A DNA stretch of 64,000 bases from Actinostola sp. cb2023 (taxonomy: Eukaryota; Cnidaria; Anthozoa; Actiniaria; Actinostolidae): positions 124,001-188,000 of the forward strand of contig JAUJYZ010000607.1 of the NCBI GenBank assembly GCA_033675265.1. The letters are read 5' to 3'. The first letter of the stretch is position 1. Each line of letters starts with the position of its first letter. Of the stretch, positions 33,185 to 45,800 are shown piece after piece. The position numbers were made by a program, and so were the translations under genes. Under the pieces are notes generated by a model. That model was given only the letters and a program-made list of their open reading frames with translations. It was not told the origin of the DNA and searched no databases.

Positions 33185-33724
33185 ATGACTGTTTGAGTAA
33201 ATGCAAAGTCATATCATATCATACTATTATAAAAACTTAATTAGTATTTTTATAGAGTGCCCGCATTATATCCTTCAGACAAAACTAAAAAAGTATCGAG
33301 TAATATTGTTTTTATCTTTAAATATTTCAAGATGAGAAATGTACCTTAGAATGTTATCATAGCACAACAGAAAGTCAAACAAATGAAGGTGATGCATTGA
33401 AAAGCATGCCATGTACTTGTTAGATGTGCATGTTATTGTTATTTATTTAGCAATTATGTTTGAAATTGTTACTACTTTTTTCATGGATATAATGTGAGCA
33501 CGTTAACATGTATTAGATATAATTATGTACTGTGTTAATAAATGAGCTGGAGTGTTTTATCGGTTTAAAACCACAAGGCGAAGCCAAGTGGTTTTTGACC
33601 CGATAAAACACGATCTGCGAGTTTATTGAACAGCTTCAAAAATGATCTTCCAAAATAGTACATTTTCGGATGATTTCAGTAAAAAAAACAGCAGGGAAAC
33701 ACATTTTAACATAGCAGTATCGTG
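33185..33724 (+). other. ZNF330 3' UTR, AATAAA at 33537
   Basis: AT-rich, no second gene; AATAAA at 33537-33542 is the best poly(A) signal, about 350 bp after the stop. Just beyond it is a short inverted repeat (GTGTTTTATCGGTTTAAAACC against GACCCGATAAAACAC). Confidence 0.55.
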
Positions 33725-34098
33725 CACAGGCAGCCCAAGCAATACATTTGTGGAGTGTACGAACGGATTTACAGTGAATGTATGGAGCGAAAAATACGTA
33801 TTTTTTGTTTTAATAAATTTGAACATACCTTGGTCCTGTGTTGTTGTTGATGCTATTTAACGTCATTCTGGCTGGTTTTTAGCCGTTTTAGAGCGGTTTT
33901 TGACTGGTGGGCTAATTTTTCAAAAACCGCTCTAAAACGGCTAAAAACCAGCCAGAATGACGTTAAATAGCATCAACAACAACACAGGACCAAGGTATGT
34001 TCAAATTTATTGAAACAAAAAATACGTATTTTTCGCCCCATACATTCACTGTAAATCCGTTCGTACACTCCACAAATGTATTGCTTGGGCTGCCTGTG
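33725..34098. mobile_element. 374-bp near-perfect palindrome with 7-bp TSD TATCGTG
   Basis: CACAGGCAGCCCAAGCAATA (left) and its near-complement at the right end (TTGCTTGGGCTGCCTGTG). The arms are almost perfect for about 175 bp and meet around 33915. TATCGTG occurs at 33718-33724 and 34099-34105. The termini match those of the 4790-5105 element. Confidence 0.93.
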
Positions 34099-34105
34099 TA
34101 TCGTG

Positions 34106-34940
34106 TTGCTTCTAATGCCTCACACAGGTACACCGATACTCTCAAAAAGATCCCACATTTGAACAACGTTCCGAAAGTGTGACCAAGGAGCAATCTTTCC
34201 GGAAAACATTTGTGTCGTCTCATACAAATGTACAGGGAACTGTACAATGATACGACACCAATATGAGACCTTCCCTTATTAGTATAAAGAATACTAATGA
34301 GGATGAAACCATCCCCATTAGTACTCTTTATATAAAGAATACTAATAAACAGTGCATTTACTGGGTATAAAGGTACATACACGTGATGGATTTCGTTCTT
34401 CTGATTGGACGTTAACATTAATTATGCATGAGTTTTTGAATATAATAATACTTTATTGTGTAATATTATTATTCTACTAAGTCTTACAACTACAATATTA
34501 TTATAAGAAATTCTAATCAATTCTACTAGGATTTATTTCTTTCCCTATTACCTTCTACCAGGTCATTCATACTTAATATTATTATTCCACTAGTGTGTCA
34601 TTTTACCATATAAGGGCAAGAGAACACGAAAAATATGCCAGCATATTACACAGTAGCTCGGGCGAGCACGAAAAACATAGCAAAAATGGTTCAAAAACTT
34701 CAGGGAACAAAGACACGAGGAATAATAAACCCCTTATTTGATGGTTCGACAGATAATACTTGTGGACATTTTACTCGTTGCTCATATTTTTCCTCGCCCT
34801 ACTGGGCTCCGAAAAATACTATGCAACTCGTAAAATATCCGCACGTATTATCTGTCAAACCATCAAATAAGCTGTATGTATATCTCTGGACATACAGCTT
34901 AATGATGAATGCAATAATGAAAAGATAAATCATTTTTATT
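34106..34940. other. Intergenic between convergent genes; inverted words only
   Basis: No exon. ATTTGATGGTTCGACAGATA (34738) and the near-complement near 34850 (TATCTGTCAAACCATCAAAT) mark another probable foldback element of about 140 bp. The phrase AGAATACTAAT is repeated near 34285 and 34336. Confidence 0.5.
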
Positions 34941-35310
34941 TGATCCGGATATTTTGGCTACCAAACTAGCCATCCACATTGCGAGAGTAAAGTGAAATGC
35001 TAATACATTTACAAGGTTACTTAGTTGAATAAGTAAAGAGGAAGTGACTGTCCCTGTTCGTTCAGGCTTGGCTTTACTTGTTTGATAAACAAAGCCTCTG
35101 AGATTTGTCTCTTTTTGTAGTATTTGATGGTTTAATAGTAGCAAGAACGTGAAAATTGTCTTTGGAAACAACAAAGCCAAAGCCTGAACGAACAGGGACA
35201 GTCACTTCCTCTTTATTTATTCAACTAAGTAACATTGTGAATGTATTAGCATCTCACTTTACTCTCGCAGTGTGGATGGCTACAGTTTGGTAGGCGAAAT
35301 ATCTGGATCA
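34941..35310. mobile_element. 370-bp foldback element
   Basis: Left TGATCCGGATATTTTGGCTA and right TCGCCTACCAAACTG-containing ends are inverted. The inner arms GACTGTCCCTGTTCGTTCAG and CTGAACGAACAGGGACAGTC are exact. Arms span about 150 bp each around a roughly 70-bp centre. Confidence 0.85.
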
Positions 35311-35864
35311 TTTGCTACTAATTTGTGAAGTGCTACTTCTATTCTCTAAATTGCAGTATATTATTTTATGAGTTTTAACTCGTCTTACAAGATCCTAATA
35401 AAAATGTCACTGTGAATATTGGTTTTCCTGTGGTCATTGTGCAGTACATATACAGTATATAAACAGATAATATTATTATGTGCAAGATATGACAAAAAAA
35501 TGGATGGATTCATTTTCTTTTGTCGTGATTTGCAACTCAGAAGATATTATGATTCAGTCTTGTCCATCTTTGAAGACAAACTGGGGACAGTGCAGTATAT
35601 TATGTTGTCTGATAGCCACTGTCTTGGTGTCCATTAATTCATACATGTGCCTATTAAAATTTCTGTATTGCATATTAATACAGTGAGTGATGGTACTTTT
35701 CTGGTATGGCAGAAAGAAGTCCTGTAGATTGAAATATATTTAAAAATATTAAAAATCATTATGATTATGTATTACTAATTTGGCTGGTGGGTAACATGCA
35801 CAATAGTTTCACACCGGGGCATAGTGGGAATTTAAAGGCTTCCTGCTATCTTGGTTCTGCAATA
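35311..35864. other. Intergenic, nothing recognised
   Basis: AT-rich unique DNA without a supported exon. Confidence 0.35.
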
Positions 35865-36084
35865 GACCTTATGCATAATGATGTAATGTCACTACAACTA
35901 CCAGAATTAATGCTTTGGAAATTTTCTTATTTTTTTCTAGATTTCTATTCGTAATTCAGTTTTAGCTGCCAAGTAATGTTTAATAAACAGTTCACAATTC
36001 ACTAAGACAAAGGGTACTAATTATCTCTCAAAAGAAGATATGCAAAGGTAGTTGTAGTCATATTACGTCATTATGCATAAGGTC
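35865..36084. mobile_element. 220-bp inverted-repeat element, TA flanks
   Basis: GACCTTATGCATAATGATGT (left) and the near-complement ACGTCATTATGCATAAGGTC (right), with inner CTACAACTACC and GGTAGTTGTAG. TA lies on both sides. Confidence 0.85.
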
Positions 36085-36295
36085 TATTCACAGTTCTTTA
36101 TTCCATTGTGTACCCCTAATTAACATGGTATAGTACTCAGCTAAAGAAGACAGTCATGTGTGGATTAACCTCAATTTAACAGTGCTAAGGGATAATATTG
36201 GATTGTTATATCATTAAGGGTTCATTATATTGGGTTTCTGTTCCATACATGTATTTTACTATAACTTAGGATTGGAGTGAAGAATATATTAGTAT

Positions 36296-36488
36296 ACAGC
36301 TATTTCAAAAAAGTTTGGTAAGGTTTTGTTGCATCTTGCATACCAAGCCCGAAATGCACTATAGGCGATGTAAATGGAGTCAGCGAATGGTCACAACAAT
36401 ATGGATTCTGGGAATTTTCATAAACTTTGTCTTCGCAATATGGAGCCAGCATATTTTCTTCTGTATGTGCATGCTGACATTATTTATA
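36296..36488 (+). mobile_element. Right-truncated second copy of the CAGCTATTTC element
   Basis: Aligns with 10190-10380 from CAGCTATTTCAAAAAAG through CTGTATGTGCATGCTGACAT with scattered substitutions, but the right terminal repeat is missing. Confidence 0.9.
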
Positions 36489-36800
36489 CCAGTGACACAA
36501 CACAAGCAAGTGAATAGTACTTTTTGCGCGCTCTGATTCAATGGCTACTCAATCTCGGAATATCCTTGGCTATTCACCTCCGAGCAAAACAAGATGGCTT
36601 CGAGTTTCGCGAGCATGTCTCTTCTTTAAAATAAATTTTACATATTTGGCTGGCTTAAAATAATGTGTGGTATATACTAAGACTATTATTCCCCTCAGTG
36701 TTGGTGTGCACTGGTAGATATTTTCGCCACTCGAAGACTCGCGGCTCGGTATATCCACCACTATACCCACCTCCACTATGGGGAACAATATTATTGTTAA

Positions 36801-39800
36801 TTATACCAGGTTCTTCGTTATATAGGGGTTCGTTAAATCAGGTTCCACTGTATTGCTGAACTCCCCTAGTGTGATGGGCATGCAAAAGCCTGTGAAAACA
36901 TTCAGTCCAAAAAGACCACAGATGAATACTGTACCTTTGTCTTCAACCCAGTTCCTGTTAAACAGCCTTGTAAAGTACCTCTGTGGAAGAAATCAAGAAT
37001 TTCCAATAATTAATCAACTTGAAAGTTTGGTTGTATGTACGATTCATTTCATATAAAGAGGGTTTCATCTACATTTTTAAGAGTTTTGTGTAATTTTACT
37101 CCAGGCTTTCAGGTCTCTGAAAATAAATTTTCAAACATTGTAGTGTTACAATCATTTCCCTGGTGATGGGTCACTGAGACCTGAAAGCTTGGAGTAAAAT
37201 TACATCAATAAATTATTGGTCATTTTTAAACATAAATCATCAATCTATACCTGGCCAGAATCACACAGACATGTGGTTATGGTGTGACCAGGACCTAAGA
37301 GTTTTGCTACCTGAAAAGATGAATGTCATGGTATGCTGAAATTAGTTCAAGCTACTGATAAAGTAGCCTCCTTTGCAGGCGTCCTTAGGGGCGAGATTTT
37401 TGGGACCGCCTCTAAGGATGCCTGCAAAGAAGGCTACTGATAAAGATACTTGTAGACACATGACATTGTGCACAGCATGACACACTTATATTGCCAACAA
37501 TGTTCAAACTGATGTGAAGTGTTCATGAATGGAGACATAAATGATTGAATGCACCCCCCCCCCCCCCCCCCCGCCCCAACCAACCCCCCCCCAAAAAAAA
37601 AAAAACATGGCCAAAGCTAAACCCCCAAATAGCACATTGCTTTGCATTATTCAGTCTCACTAAAAATACCAAACATTTATCACAAATTTAAATTGAGAAA
37701 TTCCTTCAGATCTCCATGTATACCTGTTGTTGGTCAATGAGCTATTATATATAAGAACTTAATATTATTATGATGATTATTAGTAACAGTAGTAGATGCT
37801 GGTATAATAATAATACCGTAACGTTCCGAACGTAGCAAGGTCGTTACTTTCGGATTTAGCAACCTTAGGTAACTGTTACTTTTGGGGGGTCGCCACTTCC
37901 GGGTGGTCACTACTTTCAGGGTGCTATTTAAAAATCGTTAACTTTTAGGAGCCATACCGTGTACCTAAATGACATCGTGTATGGTATTTTAACCAACAAA
38001 CAAATATTCACAGGATCTAGAACGTACTGTCTTTATTATGACAATTGCTTTTGTTACATTTTGCTTATGTGTAGCAATACATGTTCTGGCTCTTTACGTG
38101 CTGTTTGCTAGTGCTGTTCGTCATCTAATCTCTAACGCTCTAGAGGGGGATCGTTACTTTCGGGGGGTCGCTATTTTCGGGGGGTCGCTACTTTCGGGGA
38201 GTCGCTACTTTCGAACTTTACGGTATAATATATTAATAATATAATAGTAATAATAATAATGCCAATAGTGGTCTATGCTGTTTGTCCCTTACTTTTACTG
38301 CTGCTGCAACGTTCAGACCTGATGAAGCACCAACAAAAAATCCTTCTTCATGCAATAAGTAGAAAGTCTAAAAATATGAAATAAATGTTGAAAGAGTTAT
38401 TAATACATGTAGTTACTGCGATCCATTCAAAAAAGTAACAAATAAATGTGCAAAGTAATTGACTAATATAATTATATTCATTTGACTATTCAGGGTAGTA
38501 ATTGACAAAAAAAACTGTTTCCATGGATACAATGCTATAAATGTTTCTATGGTGAGTGGGTTACCTGTGGTCAAGGTCTTACCACAGGTAACCCATATAT
38601 GAAAAAAACCCTGTTTCCATGGATACAATGTTTCCATGGATACAATGCTATTTATTTTAGAGTGTCCACAAATAGTAGGCTACTAAGTCTGACACTTAAG
38701 GTATCAGGGGACCTTCGTGACCGCTCTTCACAGAAACCTCAATAGTGCGCCAATGGTCGTTATAAAGTATTAGAAAGTATACATTTTTTAAAAGCTGAAT
38801 AAACATAGAATCCTGTTCAGTAAAAACCTTCAGCCGTTTTTTTATTATTGTGATTTTTACGAAAATTGACTGTACCTCGCATCTGAAGTTCCAAGTCCCT
38901 CAGGATTAAACCATTCTTTAAATCGAAAGCAGCAGCTTAAAGATCACAAGTTGCTCTTCAAAACAGTTTATCAGTTTTTTCCTGTTTTATTTACTTCGGA
39001 AAATATTTGACCTCGAAGTTGATACACTTGTTTTTTACTACAAACAACCAGAAACCAGGCTATATCTCTTAAACTAGGAAACGAATAAAAAAACTGAGAC
39101 ACCATTTTGAAGAGCAACATGTGGTCTTTAAGCTGCTGCTTTCCGTTTAAAGAATGGTTTAATCCTGAGGGACTTGGTACATCAGACGTGAGGCATAGTC
39201 AATTTTCCAAATTTTCGTAAAAATCGCAATAATTAAAAAACGGCTGAAGAAATTAAAAAGGTTTTTACTGAACAGGATTCTATGTTGATTCAGCTTTTTT
39301 TAAATGTATACTTTTTAATACTTTTTGACGACCATTGGCGCACTATTGAGGTTTCTGTGAAGAGCGGTCACGAAGGTCCCTTGAGGTTTTTAGCGATTTT
39401 CTGGACCTAACCATACTGCGCTGTAGGAAATTTTGATTCCATATACCGGTAAGGGGTTTCCATGGAAATTTCGCTTATTTTCATGGTGGTGAAATGACTT
39501 TTGATTTCTATGAAAAACAAATTGAACTAATGCCCAGAAATTGGACCTATAAATATAAGTCAGTTTACTTGAGGTTACATTTTGAAGAGTTATCTAGTTG
39601 TCACTAATAACTGGCCATGAGATTGATGTTACGAAAATTCAGAAAGTTAGAATTTTTCAAAGCAGTATTGATGTTTACGGCCGGTTTCAGGCGCCATGGG
39701 AGTGAAACGGCGTTAAGGTCTTGAAACACCTATTTTCTTACCATTTCTATTGCCTCTGTGTCATGGACAAATACAGCATCATCTATTGGAGCTCCTTGTA

Positions 39801-42800
39801 GATTGGTAGTTACTCTACCCTGGCCAATACCTACACACACAAAATGTAATGGATCTTTAGAATTATTCAGCAGCTTTGAAATGATGACTAACTGCTGGTT
39901 ATTTCCTCCTTACCTTCAGTAATTGAATTCCCCTCAGTTCTAACCATATTTCCAATTTTGAAATAGTTATACAATACACTTCCCTGTAAAAATATCAATA
40001 TTTATAAAGGAATTCTTGATCTCAGGTTCTGTCTAATCCTTTCTTTCTTTCTTTCTTTCTTCTTTCATTGTTTTGTCTGTTTTGTTTTAAAGCTACATGT
40101 AGTATCAATACCTGTGGGTCTGCTAAGAAGACTTTTACATTTGGGTTCTTTGATTTAAGGTATGACCCTACACCTAGCACAGCATAAAACAACAACAAAT
40201 GAGCAAAAGTATCAAACATGACATTGATCACTGATGAGATCATTTATAAACTATAATTTATGTTAAATACCTGCTATTGTCCCCCCAGTTCCTGTACTAA
40301 ACACTACAGCATCCACCTGTCCATCTGTTTGTTGCCATATTTCTGGACCAGTTGTTTCAAAGTGGGCTCTTCTGTTTGCTGTATTATCAAACTGTCATTG
40401 TTCAAAAAAAACACAAGAATTAATAACTGAGGCTACTTATAATAATTAACTTGTCGAGCAGAGGGATGGAATGTAGGTGCCTTTACTGCAGCAGAATTCC
40501 CGGCAATAAGCAACAAGCAAATAAGGAGTTAACCATGGCAATCTATGGGTCACCTCCCCCCCCCCCCCCCCCCCCCCCCCCACTGGCACCTGTCACACTG
40601 ATTTCTCAGTGGAAAACTTGTTATACTCACCTCTCCTTCTTCTATCAATGGCAGCTGGGTGGGTGGGGCAACAGCAATAACCCCACAAGCTAAACAAGCA
40701 ACGAGCAATGGCGGAGCAATCGACATGGCCAGCAAATGAGCCAGGTGCATGCGCAGAGCTAGCGATGCCGCCGACCTAGCATCTCTCCTAGTTAACTTTG
40801 CTTACTAGTAACCACATATAAAAATATATTTGTATGCACACATCTTTTTACGGGTTTCCTGTGGTACTAGAGCGCTTGCACAAAATATGTATTATGTTGG
40901 GCTCCTTACAAGTGCACTAATATAACATTGCTATACAGCTTGCAATTCTACATGTATATTCAGCTCCCCACCTGGTTTGTCCATACAGCAGTATCTAAGG
41001 ATTCAGCAAACCTTCTGGCTTGATGGTTATAATTCAATGGGTTATCAAATGGTACAACAGGCACTAATCGAACATCAGCTCCTAGAGCTTGAAGTAAATC
41101 AGTCTTTTCCTAAGACAAATGTATGATACTTAGGTTAAAAACAAGTTTAATCCATTTAAGTGGGACTACTATATAATGATATGTGGCAGTCTAAGAGTTA
41201 TTGTTTTGGAGTCTTGGTTGACAGGCCTAGGTTTGATTCTTGGCCTGAGTGATTACATTGTGCCCTTGGGCAAAATACTTTACTTCAACATTGTGAGCAC
41301 TCTGCCCTGGAAGGATTCAAGAATTGCTCCATTGATGTTGGCCACATTGGCTGATCATGAACCAACATGAACATATACACTCACCTTTGCTTGATTATCC
41401 GGCATATAGATGATACATTGATAGCCTTTAGCAAGACAAATATGAGCCAGACCTATTCCTAGAAAGAGATAGATAAATACATGTAAAGAAAACAACTAAG
41501 GTATATTTGGAATTGCACCTATATTTCAATCTGCAAAACTATCCAATACATTCGAGGGATAATAAAGTCTTGTGGTAGTTACCAGTATTGCCTGCTGTCC
41601 CCTCTACTATAGTACCACCGGGCTTAAGGTGACCTAAAAAAAAAGAGAAGATTTATATAGTTGCTTTGCACCTGAAAGTAAGCATGTACATGTATACATT
41701 CATTTCAATAAAGTGAGTCACCCGAAAAGCTTCGAAGGTGAGACCAAGAAGGACCATGGGTACATACATTTTAACCAACCCAGGATCCTCATCGGTCTCA
41801 CCTTAGAAGCTTTACGGGTGACTAACTTTATCGAAATGAGTGTATGTACAACAGTAGGCATGCAAACTACAATCTCATATTTTGATAATAATCTCAAAGC
41901 ATCCATGCACCATGGTATAATAATAACAGGTTTGGGACTTTTTCTTATAGCATAATACTACACATCTTCTTGGAAGAACAATACTGCAAGCTATGATGAT
42001 TAAGCTAATAGGCCAATCCAAGGTTAATTCCGCCATCTTGTAGGGGGTGCAAACACGGCTAATTTCTAGTCAAAACATGATCACTTTGAGCTGTTATAAC
42101 TCCGTTCGATCTTTTTGGCTTTTCAAAATCCATATTTATTTTAAAAGGTACACCGTATTCACTGTCGTATAAGCCACACTTTTTTCTGAAAATCGTGATC
42201 CAAAGTTGGGGGTGCGGCTTATCTTGGAGAACATCGGGAATTGGTACCAGAAATGTACATATAATTAACATAAAAGTGAAAAAGAGTACGTACATAATTC
42301 GTGTGTTTATTACTATTAGTTTCTCCTAAAAGCATTGGCCATTGATTAGATCGACGTTAAACATGCTAACGCCTTTTCAGACAGTTTAACAATCGTGCTA
42401 ACGATTTTACTACAAGACCTAACGGTTTGCTAAAGTGTTTTTCATTGATGAGCGGGTTGGTTCACGTGCTAACACAACATGTGTCAATCAAGTGTCTCAA
42501 ACATAACATTCTCACGTGCACGCTAACGAACCTTAGATTTTAGAACTGAAAATGCCGAAAGTTGGTGGGAAAGACGTTTTGAATCAGTCACAGGATTGTA
42601 TTGGATCGTGATTTGTCGTAAAGAATTCCATTGAAAAAGTGTCTTTATGATTAGTCTATTACAAACCTAAAATTATTGGGCTCTTTCTTGGTGTTGCAAG
42701 GCACCTGAGGCATGAAGAGAATAAAACAATAGCCAAGAATAATGAATTCGAAGCTGAACAATACCCTGCAATACAATAACCCTAACCCAGAATACAATAA

Positions 42801-45800
42801 AGCTTGCAACACCAAGAAAGACCCAATTATTGGTAAGCCTTTGAAGTATTCTCTGGGAGTTTACTTCCGATAACGCAAAGCATGTAATGTACATGTAGTT
42901 TTCTCAAGATTCCACTTAACGTGTGATTTCTATTAATTTTATTCTAAAAAAAAAATTCCCAAAATTTGTGTTGCAAAACTCAGGGTGCGGCTTATCTGCA
43001 AGTGCAGCTTATACGCCGGTGAATATGGTATATACTCTGTGATTGCTGTCTATAAATATGGTGGCAAAGAACTACGGGCAGATTTGAAATAGCTGTAAAT
43101 ATAGTTTAAATGCTCTTTGTAGTCTCATTTTCAGTCACAACAATATTTTAGCTAATATTAATTTAAAGCTACTTTCAAATTGAAAATCCAACAAAGTCGA
43201 TTGGAGCTTTTGGACCTCAAAGTGAGCATGTTTTGACTGAAATTAGCCTAATTGTTGCACCCCTACAAAATGGCAGAATTAACCTTGGATTGGTCTATTA
43301 ATTCCTATTTGGCTTTATTCATTTTTCTTTTTACTTTTTTATGTGACAACATTGTTGCAATTAAGAGTAACTTTAATATTATTCCAAAAACTATTTCACC
43401 TTTTTCTTCCGCTTCCTTGACGAGGTATAATGCTGCTCTGTCTTTAACTGAACCTCCAGGGTTCAATTGTTCTGCTTTTACAGTAATATCACAACCTGAA
43501 GTATTCAACACACTGATTAGTAAATGGTATCATGGAGATAATCGTCATCACAGCAAATAACAACAACTCAGAAACCCATTAATAATATATCTTTTGTACC
43601 TGTTTCATCACTGAGTTTACTGAGTCTTACTAATGGAGTCCTAAAACAGAAATAAATTCACAGTCATTAGATATAACTATTGTGGACGGGAAATAAGGAC
43701 AACTACTTGAAAGTGAAAAAATAGCCTACATGTATTCATATACATGTACATGTGCCTACCTTCCTATAAGATCAATAAATCCATTTCTTATGTCCTAAAG
43801 AAAAATGAAATTAATTTTTACTCAAAAGAAATAGATTATTACCCCCCCAAAAAGGTACATGTAACCCTCGGAGGTCAGCCAAAAACTTGCAGGATATTAT
43901 CAGATCCTGTGAGCAGATCCACACGGAGCCCAATCACGCTGCGCTAGAACTGTCAGTACTGACACGGTCAGCATTTATAGCATGACTTTGACTAACTTTT
44001 TACAACATAGTCCGATCAACTTCAAATTTCTTTTGTAAAGAGTACTCGCCAAAAGAAAAAATTTCTTCATTTTAGTTTGATCAATGTTACGATTTTTGCG
44101 GGAAAATGAGGTCACCAATCTCGTGTGAAATCGAAAATGAGGAACATGGCAAATTTTAAAAAGCATTGAGATATGTTCAAAACCCGAAGAGACAATACCA
44201 CAGGAAACCCAATATCATCAGATGCACTCTACCACAGGGAACCCAATATCATCAGATGCACTCTACCACAGGGAACCCAATATCATCAGATACACTCTAC
44301 CACAGGGAACCCAATATCATCAGATACACTCTACCACAGGGAACCCAATATCATCAGATGTACTCTACCACAGGGAACCCAATATCATCAGATACACTCT
44401 ACCACAGGGAACCCAATATCATCAGATACACTCTACCACAGGGAACCCAATATCATCAGATGCACTCTACCACAGGGAACCCAATATCATCAGATACACT
44501 CTACCACAGGGAACCCAATATCATCAGATACACTCTACCACAGGGAACCCAATATCATCAGATACACTCTTCCACAGGGAACACAATATCATCAGATGCA
44601 CTCTACCACAGGGAACCCAATATCATCAGATACACTCTACCACAGGGAACCCAATATCATCAGATGCACTCTACCACAGAAACCCAATATATCATCAGAT
44701 GCACTCTACAAAAGAGAACCCAATATCATCAGATACACTCTACCACAGGGAACCCAATATCATCAGATACACTCTACCACAGGGAACCCAATATCATCAG
44801 ATGTACTCTACCAAAGGGAACCCAATATCATCACATGTGTACTCTACCACAGGGAACCCAATATCATCAGATGCACTCTACCACAGGGAACACAATATCA
44901 TCAGATGCACTCTACCACAGGGAACCCAATATCATCAGATGTACTCTACCAAAGGGAACCCAATATCATCAGATACACTCTACCACAGGGAACCCAATAT
45001 CATCAGATACACTCTACCACAGGGAACCCAATATCATCAGATACACTATACCACAGGGAACCCAATATCATCAGATACACTCTTCCACAGGGAACACAAT
45101 ATCATCAGATGCACTCTACCACAGGGAACCCAATATCATCAGATGCACTCTACCACAGGGAACCCAATATCATCAGATGCAATCTACCACAGGGAACCCA
45201 ATATCATCAGATACAATCTACCACAGGGAACCCAATATTTCATCAGATGCATTGTACCACAGGGAACCCAATATCATCAGATGCAATATACCACAGGGAA
45301 CCCAATATTTCATCAGATGCACTGTACCACAGGGAACTCAATATCATCAGATGCACTCTACCACAGGAAACCCAATATCATCAGATACACTCTACCACAG
45401 GGAACCCAATATCATCAGATACACTCTACCACAGGGAACCCAATATCATCAGATGCACTCTATCACAGGGAACCCAAAATATCATCAGATGCATTCTACC
45501 ACAGGAAACCCAATATCATCAGATACACTATACCACAGGGAACCCAATATCATCAGATGTACTCTACCACAGGGAACCCAATATCATCAGATACACTCTA
45601 CCACAGGGAACCCAATATCATCAGATGTACTCTACCACAGGGAACCCAATATCATCAGATACACTCTACCACAGGGAACCCAATATCATCAGATACACTA
45701 TACCACAGGGAACCCAATATCATCAGATGTACAATGTACTCTACCACAGGGAACCCAATATCATCAGATACACTCTACCACAGGGAACCCAATATCATCA

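Noticed and set aside
33642..34418. Two opposite-strand frames sharing the same C-terminal peptide
   Set aside because: They are the two arms of one 374-bp palindrome, not related genes.
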